Shown: positions 16,501-24,203, counted from the first letter of the stretch. The stretch: 64,000 nucleotides of DNA from Anaerococcus prevotii DSM 20548 (GCF_000024105.1 NC_013171.1:682001-746000), one strand, 5' to 3'. Numbers and translations: made by a program. The notes: generated by a model not told the origin, from the letters alone.

Positions 16501-17582
16501 TGCACGAAACCCTCCTAAAGCTAGACCTTCTAGGCCATGATGTACCATCAATAATCAGAGCATTACAGGACTTAACGGGAACCAATCCCCTAGAGATTAC
16601 TATGGGAGATCCTGACGTTATGAAGATATTTTCTTCCACAGAAAGTCTTGATATCAAGCACGACTTTTCCAACAACGAGATTGGAACCTTGGGCATACCA
16701 GAATTTGGTACAAACTTCGTAAGGTCCATGCTTAAGGATACCTTCCCAACCAAGTTTTCGGAGATGACGAGAATTTCGGGCCTATCTCACGGAACTGATG
16801 TGTGGCTTAACAATGCCCAAGACCTAGTAAGAAATGGCACAGCAGGCTTTGACGAGATTATCTCTACTCGTGATGATATAATGAACGCCCTTATCCAACA
16901 GGGGCTAGATAAGAAAAAGTCCTTCTCTATCATGGAGAAGGTAAGAAAGGGTAAGCCTCTTTCTGATGAAATCCTAGAGTATATGAGGGAAAATGGGGTG
17001 CCTGAATGGTACATCGAGTCTTGTCTTAAGATTCAATATCTTTTCCCAAAGGCCCACGCTGTCGCATATTGTCTGATGAGTTACAGGATTGCCTACTACA
17101 AGGTATACTTCCCTGAAGCCTTCTATGCGACCTACTTCAATACCAAGATCAACGACTTCAAGTACTCTACAATTATAGATGGTCTAGAAAGTATTCAGAG
17201 AGCTCTTAAGGAATATGCAGGAAATTTTGATCTTTCTCAAAGGGATAAGCAAATAAGAACTGTCCTCGAAGTAGCTGAAGAGATGGCAGCAAGGGAGATT
17301 AAGCTTGAAAAGGCAGATATCTACAAGTCAGATGCGAAGAAGTTCCTCCTAAGTGATAGAAAAGGCTACATCCTACCTCCGCTTTCTGCAGTAGATGATG
17401 TAAGTGAAGCAATGGCTATTGATATTGTAAAGGAAAGAGAAAAAGGCGAATTTATTTCCTTAGAAGACCTCAAAACAAGAACTTCAGTAAACAAAAACGC
17501 CATAAACAGCCTCAAATCCTTGGGCATAATTGACGGTATCCAAGAGAAAAACCAGATGTCCTTGTTTGATGGGATGTTTTAG
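13485..17582 (+). CDS. polC: DNA polymerase III, PolC-type alpha subunit
   Basis: The 1365-residue replicative polymerase of low-GC Gram-positives, slightly shorter than the usual 1430 or so. Order: divergent N-terminal domain with an acidic linker (about 1-140), OB fold, PHP domain split by a DnaQ-type proofreading exonuclease (about 345-510: VVFDLETTGLS, HHRASDDA), then polymerase. It has the zinc element YVCPNCKHSEFF...ACPECG (about 832), PDIDLNFAGEYQ, GTIGAIQDNTAFGY, and HPGGLIV. Polymerase and exonuclease look active. The PHP part does not: where PolC normally has LHLHT, VTDHA and GNVHYL it reads LEVHT, ITDTA and GAVRYL. It starts inside ispG with only a weak ribosome binding site. Confidence 0.96.
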   Translation: MRIDLHNLIDVKEGSFFVVEAIYFTKTNILSLEIESDSYNFTREEREKLYDYFSFVSLEINVRRKEVEDGNVSDNDERDALEETSPSNTQSEEKVIEEPPLSETERLIKEREARVQDAIDFTIQNREEEKKEEIHVDNINFGRKIKEDVIDIRDLYERKGVNSTLIGKVYGLDVFETKGGYFIYTFDLEDKTDAISCKIFANAKNNYKLETLGEGSEVMVEGVLNYDDFAHEDVFTVNGMVDAILGKRTDTALDKRIELEVHTKMTNLDGFVDNKDLVSTLKNWKMGAVGITDTATLQGLPDLYEALSKEGIRMLPGAELLLVEDELRVLTNLSDREVSEIKNIEEESFVVFDLETTGLSRYKDRITEIGACRVEGGKITEIYNELVNPEMVIPEKIIEITGITNEMVKDCPTIEEVLPGFLDFCKDSILVGQNTDFDVGFVRENCHRMGLDFNPIYLDTLPMARALFSDMKKFSLDKIARKLEIPAFNHHRASDDARATAQIFIKMFKMIMEEDGINLSTINKLKSHWPKSKHEYFSATVYAKDKVGLKNLYQLISESRMNYFNSEAKTPISVLEKYREGLLVGSGSDEGILFSHLQNKRSKRDLNRIRDLFDFYQMAPLGIYNDMVNKGKIRDIDQVIEINKQILDFAKEDNKLAVATGAVRYLEKDDYILRNILHKGQYFRYHEDEPLYYFRTTREMMDDFSYLNPIDAEDVVIRNPRKIVDMIEDIRPIPKGTFPPKIEGSDKELRDTCFAKAHSIYGDPLPKIVEDRLNRELNSIISNGYAVLYIIAKKLVGKSNEDGYLVGSRGSVGSSFAATMADITEVNPLSPHYVCPNCKHSEFFEEDLLGAGIDYPDKACPECGTMMKKDGHNIPFEVFLGFEGDKEPDIDLNFAGEYQPTIHKYTEVLFGEGKVFRAGTIGAIQDNTAFGYIKKYSEDYQVEFTNAQVRKIQRGLKDVKRTTGQHPGGLIVVPDDIDIFDICPIQYPADDGSGDIKTTHFTYNMMHETLLKLDLLGHDVPSIIRALQDLTGTNPLEITMGDPDVMKIFSSTESLDIKHDFSNNEIGTLGIPEFGTNFVRSMLKDTFPTKFSEMTRISGLSHGTDVWLNNAQDLVRNGTAGFDEIISTRDDIMNALIQQGLDKKKSFSIMEKVRKGKPLSDEILEYMRENGVPEWYIESCLKIQYLFPKAHAVAYCLMSYRIAYYKVYFPEAFYATYFNTKINDFKYSTIIDGLESIQRALKEYAGNFDLSQRDKQIRTVLEVAEEMAAREIKLEKADIYKSDAKKFLLSDRKGYILPPLSAVDDVSEAMAIDIVKEREKGEFISLEDLKTRTSVNKNAINSLKSLGIIDGIQEKNQMSLFDGMF

Positions 17583-17605
17583 TTATAAAAATCAAATAAA
17601 TAATT

Positions 17606-17630
17606 AAAGAGCCTGGGGGCTCTTTTTTTT
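17606..17630 (+). terminator. Terminator of the uppS-polC operon
   Basis: AAAGAGCC and GGCTCTTT pair around TGGG and run into eight further T residues. Confidence 0.9.
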
Positions 17631-17679
17631 ACACAAAAAGACATTTCCTAGAAAAACTAAGAAAATACTAAGAAAATAA

Positions 17680-17706
17680 TTGACAATATATATATATATA
17701 TATAAT
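17680..17706 (+). promoter_or_regulatory. Promoter with a TA-dinucleotide repeat as spacer
   Basis: A perfect TTGACA (17680-17685) and TATAAT (17701-17706) are separated by 15 bases made entirely of alternating A and T. The alternating run covers 17686-17704 and enters the -10 box. Gain or loss of one TA unit would change the spacing to 17 or 13 bp, so promoter strength could switch by slipped-strand replication. It drives the two surface protein genes downstream. Confidence 0.7.
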
Positions 17707-17752
17707 ATTTATGATATAAAAATGACAATGTTAGAAGAAATGGAGAATGATT

Positions 17753-18364
17753 ATGAAGAAAAATAAATTAATAGGTGCAAGTCTTGCCCTTGCTTTAGGG
17801 ACTGGTCTACTTGCACAACCAGCTTACGCAAATGCAGAGCTCGAAAGTGATCTGCAAAAAGCAAGTGAACTAACAGAGTCAATGAAAAATCATATAGTGG
17901 AAGTTGATAAGATTAGAAGGGGTAAAAGTGAAGAAAAGCCAAATGATAATGAAACACCTTCTACACCATCAAAAGATGACAAAGACCATAGTGATGATTT
18001 GACTGGTGGAGCTTTAGAAAGCAAAGGATATGATAGCAAAGAAGAAGCTGAAACAGCAGGTAAAAAAGCTTTAAAAAATTCACCAAACAAAAAATCATTT
18101 AGCGTATCAAAAGGTGTAGATGGTAAATATTATTTCCACTTGTGGGAAGATGGTGAAAATACAACAGATAACACTAAAGATAATACAAGCAAACAATCCA
18201 CAAAAACATCTAAGGAAGATACAAGCAAAAATAAAGAGAATAATAAACAAGTAGCAAACAATTCTTCTAATGTTAAAACGGGAATAGAACCACTAATTGG
18301 AACAGCGGGGGTTCTTGTTGCATCAATCGGAGCACTTGGTTTTAGCAAAAAGGAGAATAAATAA
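17753..18364 (+). CDS. Secreted cell-wall protein with NVKTG sorting signal
   Basis: A 203-residue exported protein of unknown role. A Sec signal peptide (MKKNKLIGASLALALGTGLL, cleavage near AYA-NAE) is followed by a short helical part, a Lys/Glu/Asp/Ser-rich linker, a small folded segment (YDSKEEAETAGKKALKN to KYYFHLWED, about 100-145), and a Thr/Ser/Lys/Asn linker. The C-terminus has NVKTG, a hydrophobic helix and the charged tail SKKENK, which is the three-part layout of a sortase substrate with NVKTG in place of LPXTG. ATG 17753 is preferred over 17747 because GGAG lies seven bases before it. The stop overlaps the next ATG (TAATG), so the two genes are coupled. Confidence 0.8.
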   Translation: MKKNKLIGASLALALGTGLLAQPAYANAELESDLQKASELTESMKNHIVEVDKIRRGKSEEKPNDNETPSTPSKDDKDHSDDLTGGALESKGYDSKEEAETAGKKALKNSPNKKSFSVSKGVDGKYYFHLWEDGENTTDNTKDNTSKQSTKTSKEDTSKNKENNKQVANNSSNVKTGIEPLIGTAGVLVASIGALGFSKKENK

Positions 18365-19347
18365 TGAAAGCAAACACTAAAAAAGCATTAATTTTAGCAT
18401 TAGGTCTTGGTCTTGTAACTGGAGCGACCACAACATATAAAGCTTATGCCGACACAGAAATAAGATATGTTGAAAACGAACAAGAACTTAAAAGAGTTGA
18501 AAAGGCTATAGCGGAGCTTAAAGATTCTAAAACTGATTTAGACGAATCTATTAATGCTGCTGTTGAAAGGATTAGAAACTCTAACCCTACAGAACCTACA
18601 GAAGAAGAACTAAAAGTTTTAAACCCTGCTTATATGAAAAGTGTTGAGGCTAAAAATTTAATCAGAAAGCTTGAAACATATAAACTAAAACTTGAAAAAG
18701 GAAAACCTTCTGATAAAGATGAAGATAAACCATCCGAAGAAGATAACAAAGATAAACCTTCCGATGATGAACAAACCCCACCAAAAGAAGAAGATAAACC
18801 AACTGATGAAAACAAACCATCAGAAGAAAAACCAAAAGTTACTAAAACAACTCTAAAAGAAGAAATTCCATTCAAAACTAAAAGAGCTGTGAACGATCCA
18901 AATCTTGAGACAAGAATTGCACAAGCTGGATCAAACGGTTTTATTGAATACGAACTAACTTATGAAGGTGATAAACTAATTGATAAAAAAGTAATCAATA
19001 AAGTAGAACCAACAGATGAAATTATCGAAACATACGTTAAGGTAAAAGATGCTGAAATTGGAACTAGAGAAGTTGAAGACAAATCTAAACCAATCTATAA
19101 GACAGAATACCAACAAATGGCGTTTGTTAGAGGTTTCTATCTATCTGAATATCAAGAAACTGGTGAAGAAAACATTCATTACTGGGAATTTGACTCTTAT
19201 AAAGAGGCTTATAATTTCGTAGAACAAAATGATATTATGGGTAACTATGGAGACCTTGACAAATACAAAGAAATCAAAAAACTAATTGGATATGAAAAGA
19301 AAACTGAAACTTATGAAATCTCCCCTGCTGTATATGAATGGAGATAA
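18364..19347 (+). CDS. Secreted G5-domain protein
   Basis: A 327-residue exported protein. A signal peptide (about 1-29, ending AYA-DTE) precedes a helical region (about 32-115) and a repetitive acidic Lys/Pro/Asp/Glu linker (KPSDKDEDKPSEEDNKDKPS and similar, about 117-160). A G5-type domain follows (about 162-228: TTLKEEIPFKTKRAVNDPNL, then the YELTYEGDKLIDKKVINK strand), then a C-terminal domain ending PAVYEWR. G5 domains bind glycans or mediate zinc-dependent adhesion in other surface proteins. No sorting motif or membrane anchor is present, so it is probably released or held non-covalently. It is coupled to the NVKTG protein upstream and followed by a terminator. Confidence 0.8.
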   Translation: MKANTKKALILALGLGLVTGATTTYKAYADTEIRYVENEQELKRVEKAIAELKDSKTDLDESINAAVERIRNSNPTEPTEEELKVLNPAYMKSVEAKNLIRKLETYKLKLEKGKPSDKDEDKPSEEDNKDKPSDDEQTPPKEEDKPTDENKPSEEKPKVTKTTLKEEIPFKTKRAVNDPNLETRIAQAGSNGFIEYELTYEGDKLIDKKVINKVEPTDEIIETYVKVKDAEIGTREVEDKSKPIYKTEYQQMAFVRGFYLSEYQETGEENIHYWEFDSYKEAYNFVEQNDIMGNYGDLDKYKEIKKLIGYEKKTETYEISPAVYEWR

Positions 19348-19352
19348 ACCTA

Positions 19353-19381
19353 AAAGACTCGATCAAATCGAGTCTTTCTTT
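19353..19381 (+). terminator. Terminator of the surface protein operon
   Basis: AAAGACTCGA and TCGAGTCTTT form a perfect 10-bp stem with a 5-base loop, followed by CTTT. Confidence 0.85.
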
Positions 19382-19455
19382 ATCCATTCTTATCTTAGAT
19401 AAGGACAGAGCAAATATATTTTTCAAAAGGAGTCGGCGTTATATATCAGACTCTT

Positions 19456-19767
19456 TTATCTTTCTATAGAATTTATTTCATTTTTAATATACAATTTTCT
19501 AAAAGGTCCCAGGCCGAATGACGAAATTGTTATTTCTTCATCATCTTTTAAGTACATATTAAGGTTGGGATTGTAGTAGATGTTTATACCTTGATTATTA
19601 AATTTTTTATACCTTGTTTTTTGCTTATCTTTAGTTAGGATAACCAGATCAACTGATCCCAGTCCACAGCAGGCGGCTTTTTGGTCGAGGTCTGGATTTA
19701 TAAATATTTCTGTTAGACCCTTATCTTTGAGGTGTTTTTTTGCCTTTTTGTCTAGTATAAATTTCAT
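19456..19767 (-). CDS. CC-motif HesB-like protein, distal copy
   Basis: A 103-residue protein of the HesB-like CC/Se motif family, known mainly from anaerobes, with a vicinal Cys-Cys (AACCGLGSVDLV, about residues 31-42) where relatives may carry selenocysteine. Both codons here are normal Cys, so it is not a selenoprotein. The sequence FINPDLDQKA and the ending FGLGPFRKLYIKNEI are nearly shared with the paralogue at 22371-22664. A metal- or sulfur-handling role is possible but unproven. It is the last gene of the minus-strand MoxR/VWA cluster, separated from it by a hairpin; AGGAGGG gives a strong ribosome binding site. Confidence 0.72.
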   Translation of the reverse strand: MKFILDKKAKKHLKDKGLTEIFINPDLDQKAACCGLGSVDLVILTKDKQKTRYKKFNNQGINIYYNPNLNMYLKDDEEITISSFGLGPFRKLYIKNEINSIER

Positions 19768-19780
19768 TTTCCCTCCTAAT

Positions 19781-19817
19781 AAAAATAGGGACCATGAAGT
19801 GATAGGTCCCTATTTTT
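19781..19817 (-). terminator. Terminator or attenuator between the VWA gene and the distal CC gene
   Basis: AAAAATAGGGACC and GGTCCCTATTTTT form a 13-bp stem. On the minus strand it overlaps the VWA stop codon and ends in TTTTTATT just before the AGGAGGG of the next gene, so it would reduce or end transcription before the second CC-motif gene. Confidence 0.75.
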
Positions 19818-21507
19818 ATTTCTTTAACAATTCTTTTTTGATTATCCTTGTGGCTAAGCTTGCAAAATGACTTAGATCTTTTATCTGATAGAAATTATCG
19901 TAGTAAAGATAGGTCGCATTAGTAGTATTTTCCTTGTGGATTAGGGCAGAAATCTTGATATTTTTTCTCCTAAGCTTATCGAGCTCCTCCTTAGTATCCT
20001 TAAGGGCGGTATCTTCCTCGTAGGCCTTGTTTGGACTAAGTCCTTCTTTTATCAGAGGTCTTAGGTCGCTGGGATTCGCATCGGTTAGTATTAATAGGAG
20101 ATGGTCTTTTAATTTTCTTTGAGGAATCAAAGAAGTATAGCTCCTAAAGGCAAGACCGTCTCTATTAAAGCCTAGGCTCTTATAAGAAAATATCCTAGAA
20201 TCATCAGTTTCTTCATCGAAGTCCTTTAAGATAGTAAGGACAGTATAGTCGGAAAGGGTGCTGTAGGATATGACTCTGTGGCTAATTTTATTTTTGGACA
20301 GAGCCCTAGATAGGATATAGGCCTCGGTCGCTACAATCTCTTGATCGTACAAAAGAGAAGCTGACCCATCGAGAAGGATATCTAGCGTGTAATCCCCTTT
20401 TTTTTCAAAAGTTTTCTTGGTAAAGATCTTATTATAGTTAGGTATTTGGCTCTTCCATGCGAGGCTAGGACTGAGATTACCAGTCTTAGCCAATTGGGAA
20501 TCCTTATCCTCGGTCGATTTAAGGGAGAGCTTTATAGATTTTGAGAGATTTTTGATAATTCTTTCATAGAAGTTTTCTTTATTCTTGTAAAAATTCAGAT
20601 TACTCTCCCTAGCCTTGGAGTTTAATACATTTATTTTATCAGAATCTGCTTTAGCTATACCCTTGGTGAAGAAAATCTTTGATTTCTTGTGTTTATCTTT
20701 GGCATAGGTCTCGTTTATTAAATTCTCCTTTTCTTCTGAAAATAAAGACCTTCCGAAAGTTTCCTCTATATATAATCTCTTGGCATTTTTCCTTTTAAGT
20801 AAGAAATTTCCTATAGGATTTAACTTCTTACTATCATTATTTTTAAAAATATTTGCTTTGTTAGATCTTTCAAGCTGGTAAGATCCCTTTAGGTCGAAGA
20901 GGGAGAAGTTTATAGGAAAATGAAGCTTATATTTATTTTCCTTATCAAAAGAAAGATACTTCTCGAATAAATATATAGTATTAGCTACTAAAGTCCCAGG
21001 TCCAGTAGCTGGATCTAAATGGAAATTCTCGTATATATCTTCTTCTTTTTTAGAGAGATTAAAATTACAATCTAAAACTTGCGAGTATTTTTTCATAGTT
21101 AAAAGGTAATACAAATTTTCTCTTAAAGCTAAGTTTTTTCTCCTAAGGTCATTCTTATCGGCCAAGAAGTTTTTGGCGTAATCTTCTCTTAGGTCTTTGA
21201 GAATGGGCCTTTGGCTAACTTCTCTGTCATAGCAGTAGCTTTCCAAAAGATAGAGGGCGAAGATGTCGTATCTTTCACATTTTTTATTATCCTCCCATAA
21301 GGCAAAGAGATTTTCTATTGTTTCTTTGCCGAAGTATTTTATAGAAAGACCTATTATTAAGTTCATATAAAAACTTGGATTGCCGCTTAGGTCAGATCCT
21401 ATGATGATGGGCTTATATCTATATGATAAGGCTCCATTCCAAATCCGATTATAGAATCTCTTGTCATTGGCTTTTCCCTTATTAGAAATCATAGTCCTCG
21501 AAAACAT
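19816..21507 (-). CDS. VWA-domain protein partnered with a MoxR ATPase
   Basis: A 563-residue cytoplasmic protein without signal peptide. The N-terminal two-thirds is helical, very Lys/Asn-rich and not recognised. The C-terminal von Willebrand A domain (about 370-560) has the MIDAS motif as DGSAS in LDILLDGSASLLY, and later ILTDANPSD. Such proteins pair with MoxR AAA+ ATPases to fold or load metal into client proteins (NorQ/NorD and CobN-type systems are examples). The start overlaps the moxR-type gene by 26 bases, so they are cotranscribed. The client is unknown; the neighbouring CC-motif proteins are the obvious suspects. Confidence 0.8.
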   Translation of the reverse strand: MFSRTMISNKGKANDKRFYNRIWNGALSYRYKPIIIGSDLSGNPSFYMNLIIGLSIKYFGKETIENLFALWEDNKKCERYDIFALYLLESYCYDREVSQRPILKDLREDYAKNFLADKNDLRRKNLALRENLYYLLTMKKYSQVLDCNFNLSKKEEDIYENFHLDPATGPGTLVANTIYLFEKYLSFDKENKYKLHFPINFSLFDLKGSYQLERSNKANIFKNNDSKKLNPIGNFLLKRKNAKRLYIEETFGRSLFSEEKENLINETYAKDKHKKSKIFFTKGIAKADSDKINVLNSKARESNLNFYKNKENFYERIIKNLSKSIKLSLKSTEDKDSQLAKTGNLSPSLAWKSQIPNYNKIFTKKTFEKKGDYTLDILLDGSASLLYDQEIVATEAYILSRALSKNKISHRVISYSTLSDYTVLTILKDFDEETDDSRIFSYKSLGFNRDGLAFRSYTSLIPQRKLKDHLLLILTDANPSDLRPLIKEGLSPNKAYEEDTALKDTKEELDKLRRKNIKISALIHKENTTNATYLYYDNFYQIKDLSHFASLATRIIKKELLKK

Positions 21508-22369
21508 CTCCTTTAGATAAATTTTCCCTGAAACGAGCCTTTATCACATCTCTTATAAGTATTTTCTCATAAGAATCAAATACTTTGTTTACCAAGCACA
21601 TATCGAAAGCCTCATCAAGCTTAAGACCTGCTTTAACAAGATCAAGACTATCGAAAATTCCTCTAAGGTCAATAGCACTATCGGATATTTCACCGGCATC
21701 CGCCTTTGTTTTCATATCATAGAATAATCTTCCTAGCTGGTTTTTGATCTCTGGTTTTAGATCTGGATAATTATCTGTAAAGATTTTACTTAGGTCATCT
21801 TCAGAAATTGTCGGCATATCAATAATTACGAAGCGAGAGAGGAGAGCCTCATTAAGCTCACGTGTCCCCTCATAATTGTAGTTCATGGTAGCTATAAATC
21901 TCGTGGCTGGGTGGATTTCTATAAGACCATTTCCTGGTATGTCGATTATTCTCCTATAATCTAGGATGGAGTGTAGGACTGCCATAGCTTCGTTTCTAGC
22001 CATATTAATCTCATCTAGGACGAGGAGACCTCCGTATTTACAAGCAGAGGTCACTGGTCCGTCTCTAAAGACTACATTTCCATTAGCTAGGGTATCGCTT
22101 CCTATAAGGACTTGGGAGTCGATATTTACATGGAAGGAAACATTCCACATGGGTCTTTTAAAAATTTGGGATAGATTTTCTGCTAGGACATTTTTTCCGG
22201 TTGACTTACTTCCAACAAGGAGTATGTTTTTTCCGGAAAGGAAGGCTGAGACTGCCTTATTTAAGATATCTTCTCCTATATAGGTAAACTTAGGCCTTGC
22301 AATCCTTGCCTTGAGCTTATCATCTATTGGATTTTCATTTATAAATTTATCAATTATTTCATAATTCAT
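21482..22369 (-). CDS. MoxR-family AAA+ ATPase
   Basis: A 295-residue AAA+ chaperone-type ATPase. Walker A reads VGSKSTGKN with Asn where Ser or Thr is usual, Walker B is GGLLVLDEINMA, and sensor 1 lies in ATMNYNYEGTRELNEAL with the arginine region LLSRFVIID. The Lys remains, so nucleotide binding is plausible. The family works with VWA proteins, and the VWA gene follows with a 26-base overlap. Its ATG lies next to the stop of the CC-motif gene upstream, so the cluster is translated as a unit. Confidence 0.88.
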   Translation of the reverse strand: MNYEIIDKFINENPIDDKLKARIARPKFTYIGEDILNKAVSAFLSGKNILLVGSKSTGKNVLAENLSQIFKRPMWNVSFHVNIDSQVLIGSDTLANGNVVFRDGPVTSACKYGGLLVLDEINMARNEAMAVLHSILDYRRIIDIPGNGLIEIHPATRFIATMNYNYEGTRELNEALLSRFVIIDMPTISEDDLSKIFTDNYPDLKPEIKNQLGRLFYDMKTKADAGEISDSAIDLRGIFDSLDLVKAGLKLDEAFDMCLVNKVFDSYEKILIRDVIKARFRENLSKGDVFEDYDF

Positions 22370-22370
22370 C

Positions 22371-22664
22371 TTATTTCTCGATTGGATTTATTTCGTTTTT
22401 GACATAAAGCTTCCTAAAAAAGGCTGATATGATTAAATCTTCATCTATATACATCGCTAGGTTGGGGTTGTAATAGATATCAAGATCATCAGTTTCTTGA
22501 AGTTTGTATCTATGCTTATCATCTTCTTTGGTAAGGATTACTATATCGATAGATCCTATCCCGCAACATGAGGCTTTCTGATCCAAATCTGGATTTATAA
22601 AAATTTCTTTGATTTGTTTTTTCTCTACTAAAGCTTTTGCTTTATTATCTAATATAAATTTCAT
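22371..22664 (-). CDS. CC-motif HesB-like protein, proximal copy
   Basis: A 97-residue paralogue of the protein at 19456-19767, with the same MKFILD start, FINPDLDQKA and a vicinal cysteine pair in ASCCGIGSIDIV. It is shorter because the GLGP segment before FRKLY is missing (AFFRKLYVKNEI against SFGLGPFRKLYIKNEI). The two copies are roughly half identical by eye and flank the MoxR/VWA pair, so they probably arose by duplication within the cluster. Function is unknown; a HesB/IscA-like link to iron-sulfur or other metal centres is inference. AGGAG lies before the ATG. Confidence 0.72.
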   Translation of the reverse strand: MKFILDNKAKALVEKKQIKEIFINPDLDQKASCCGIGSIDIVILTKEDDKHRYKLQETDDLDIYYNPNLAMYIDEDLIISAFFRKLYVKNEINPIEK

Positions 22665-22679
22665 ATAAACTCCTAGATA

Positions 22680-22704
22680 TAAAAAAGAGTGGCTATTGCC
22701 ACCC
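22680..22704 (-). terminator. Terminator of cstA
   Basis: On the minus strand GGGTGGC AATA GCCACTC is followed by TTTTTT, 14 bases beyond the cstA stop. No separate promoter for the CC/MoxR/VWA cluster is obvious downstream of it, so read-through may feed that cluster. Confidence 0.75.
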
Positions 22705-22717
22705 TAATTTAATAAAT

Positions 22718-24172
22718 TTAGTCTAACTTAATTGCTTCAATTCTTCTTCTATTTTTCTTAGATACCTTTACAACGAATACTGCATAAGCTATAGCAAGGA
22801 TACCTGCTATAGGATAAGCAATCTTAAAGTCTTGACCGAAACCGAGTCCTTTGACGTTGATTATAAAGGCAAACACTATGAAAGTATAGAAGATTCCTGG
22901 AATCAATGTTATTAGGTAGTTCTTATTGTTATAGATTAGATAGCTTGTAGCTACAGCTAGGGCAAAGATTGCCACAAATTGGTTTGTAAATCCGAAGTAT
23001 CTCCAAAGAATGTTGAATCCTTTAGGGTTAGATTTAGCAAAGTAAAGAATAGCTGCTGCTGGAACGAATAGACAGGCTGCAAGGCCAGCACGCTTACCAG
23101 CTACTTTTTGGTCTATATTGAGTTCTTCAGCTACGATTAATCTAAGGGACCTAAAGGCTGTATCACCAGATGTGATAGGAAGTGCTATAACACCGATTAC
23201 AGCGATAAGTCCTCCGACATTACCCATGAAGTATCTTGAGATTTCACCAACCATAAGGGTACCTGGTGTGTCTAGGGCAGCTGTTCCTGTGGAGAAAATT
23301 ACCATAGCACCTGCAGCCCAAATCATGGCGATAATTCCTTCTGCAATCATTGTAGAGTAGAAGGTTGTCTTTGCTTCTTTTTCACTTCTAACTGTTCTTG
23401 AAACTAGAGTAACTTGGGAACCGTGGAAGCCTGAAAGTATACCACATGCAACTGTGATAAAGAATGATGGGATAAATCTTTGTCCGAGTGGATGCTTAGC
23501 TAATAGGCCTTGACCCTTAAATGAAAGGTCAGCATTTCCCTTAAGTATAATTCCTATAAGGACACCAATTGCAGAGATAATAAGGAAGGCACCAAATATT
23601 GGATAGATTCTTCCGATTAGCTTATCTATTGGTAGAACTGTTGAAAGGATATAATATGCGAAGATTACTGCATAAATTACCCAGATTACATTTGAGTTTG
23701 GATCTGCACCCATAATATCATTGGCAATTAAGTCTCCAGGTGTATAAACAAATACAACACCAGTTAGGAGAAGAAGGATTGCAATAACAATATTGTAGAA
23801 TTTCCTACATCCTTCACCTATGTATTTACCAACAAGCTTTGGAACTTGGCTTCCGCCGTTTCTCATTGAGATAAATCCTGTACAAAAATCGTGAACTGCA
23901 CCTGCAAAAACACAGCCAATTGGAATTGCGATAAATGCAATTGGTCCGAAAAGGATACCTTGGATAGGGCCTAAGATTGGGCCAGTTCCTGCGATGTTTA
24001 GTAGGTTTATAAGCCAGTTTTTCTTCTCGCTCATAGCAACAAAGTCGACTCCGTCAGACTTTCTAACAGCTGGAGTCTCACGATCGTCGGGTTCAAGTTG
24101 TTTTTCAACGTATTTAGAATAGACGAAACCGCCGGCGATCAATATTATAAGACCGATAATAAATAATAACAT
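22718..24172 (-). CDS. cstA: CstA-family carbon starvation / peptide transporter
   Basis: A 484-residue multi-pass membrane protein (about 13 hydrophobic helices) of the CstA family, which takes up peptides or pyruvate under nutrient limitation in other bacteria. Family landmarks are NIAGTGPILGPIQG, AVHDFCTGFISMRNGG, GFHGSQVTLVSRTV and ITSGDTAFRSLRLI. It is the short Gram-positive form; E. coli CstA has about 700 residues. Substrate cannot be decided from sequence. AGGAGGAAAT precedes the ATG and a clear promoter lies 30 bases further upstream. Confidence 0.92.
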   Translation of the reverse strand: MLLFIIGLIILIAGGFVYSKYVEKQLEPDDRETPAVRKSDGVDFVAMSEKKNWLINLLNIAGTGPILGPIQGILFGPIAFIAIPIGCVFAGAVHDFCTGFISMRNGGSQVPKLVGKYIGEGCRKFYNIVIAILLLLTGVVFVYTPGDLIANDIMGADPNSNVIWVIYAVIFAYYILSTVLPIDKLIGRIYPIFGAFLIISAIGVLIGIILKGNADLSFKGQGLLAKHPLGQRFIPSFFITVACGILSGFHGSQVTLVSRTVRSEKEAKTTFYSTMIAEGIIAMIWAAGAMVIFSTGTAALDTPGTLMVGEISRYFMGNVGGLIAVIGVIALPITSGDTAFRSLRLIVAEELNIDQKVAGKRAGLAACLFVPAAAILYFAKSNPKGFNILWRYFGFTNQFVAIFALAVATSYLIYNNKNYLITLIPGIFYTFIVFAFIINVKGLGFGQDFKIAYPIAGILAIAYAVFVVKVSKKNRRRIEAIKLD

Positions 24173-24203
24173 ATTTCCTCCTTTTATTTATGTATCTACT
24201 ATA

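Noticed and set aside
19456-22664. Selenocysteine in the CC-motif proteins
   Set aside because: Both cysteine positions use ordinary Cys codons, with no in-frame TGA at the motif.
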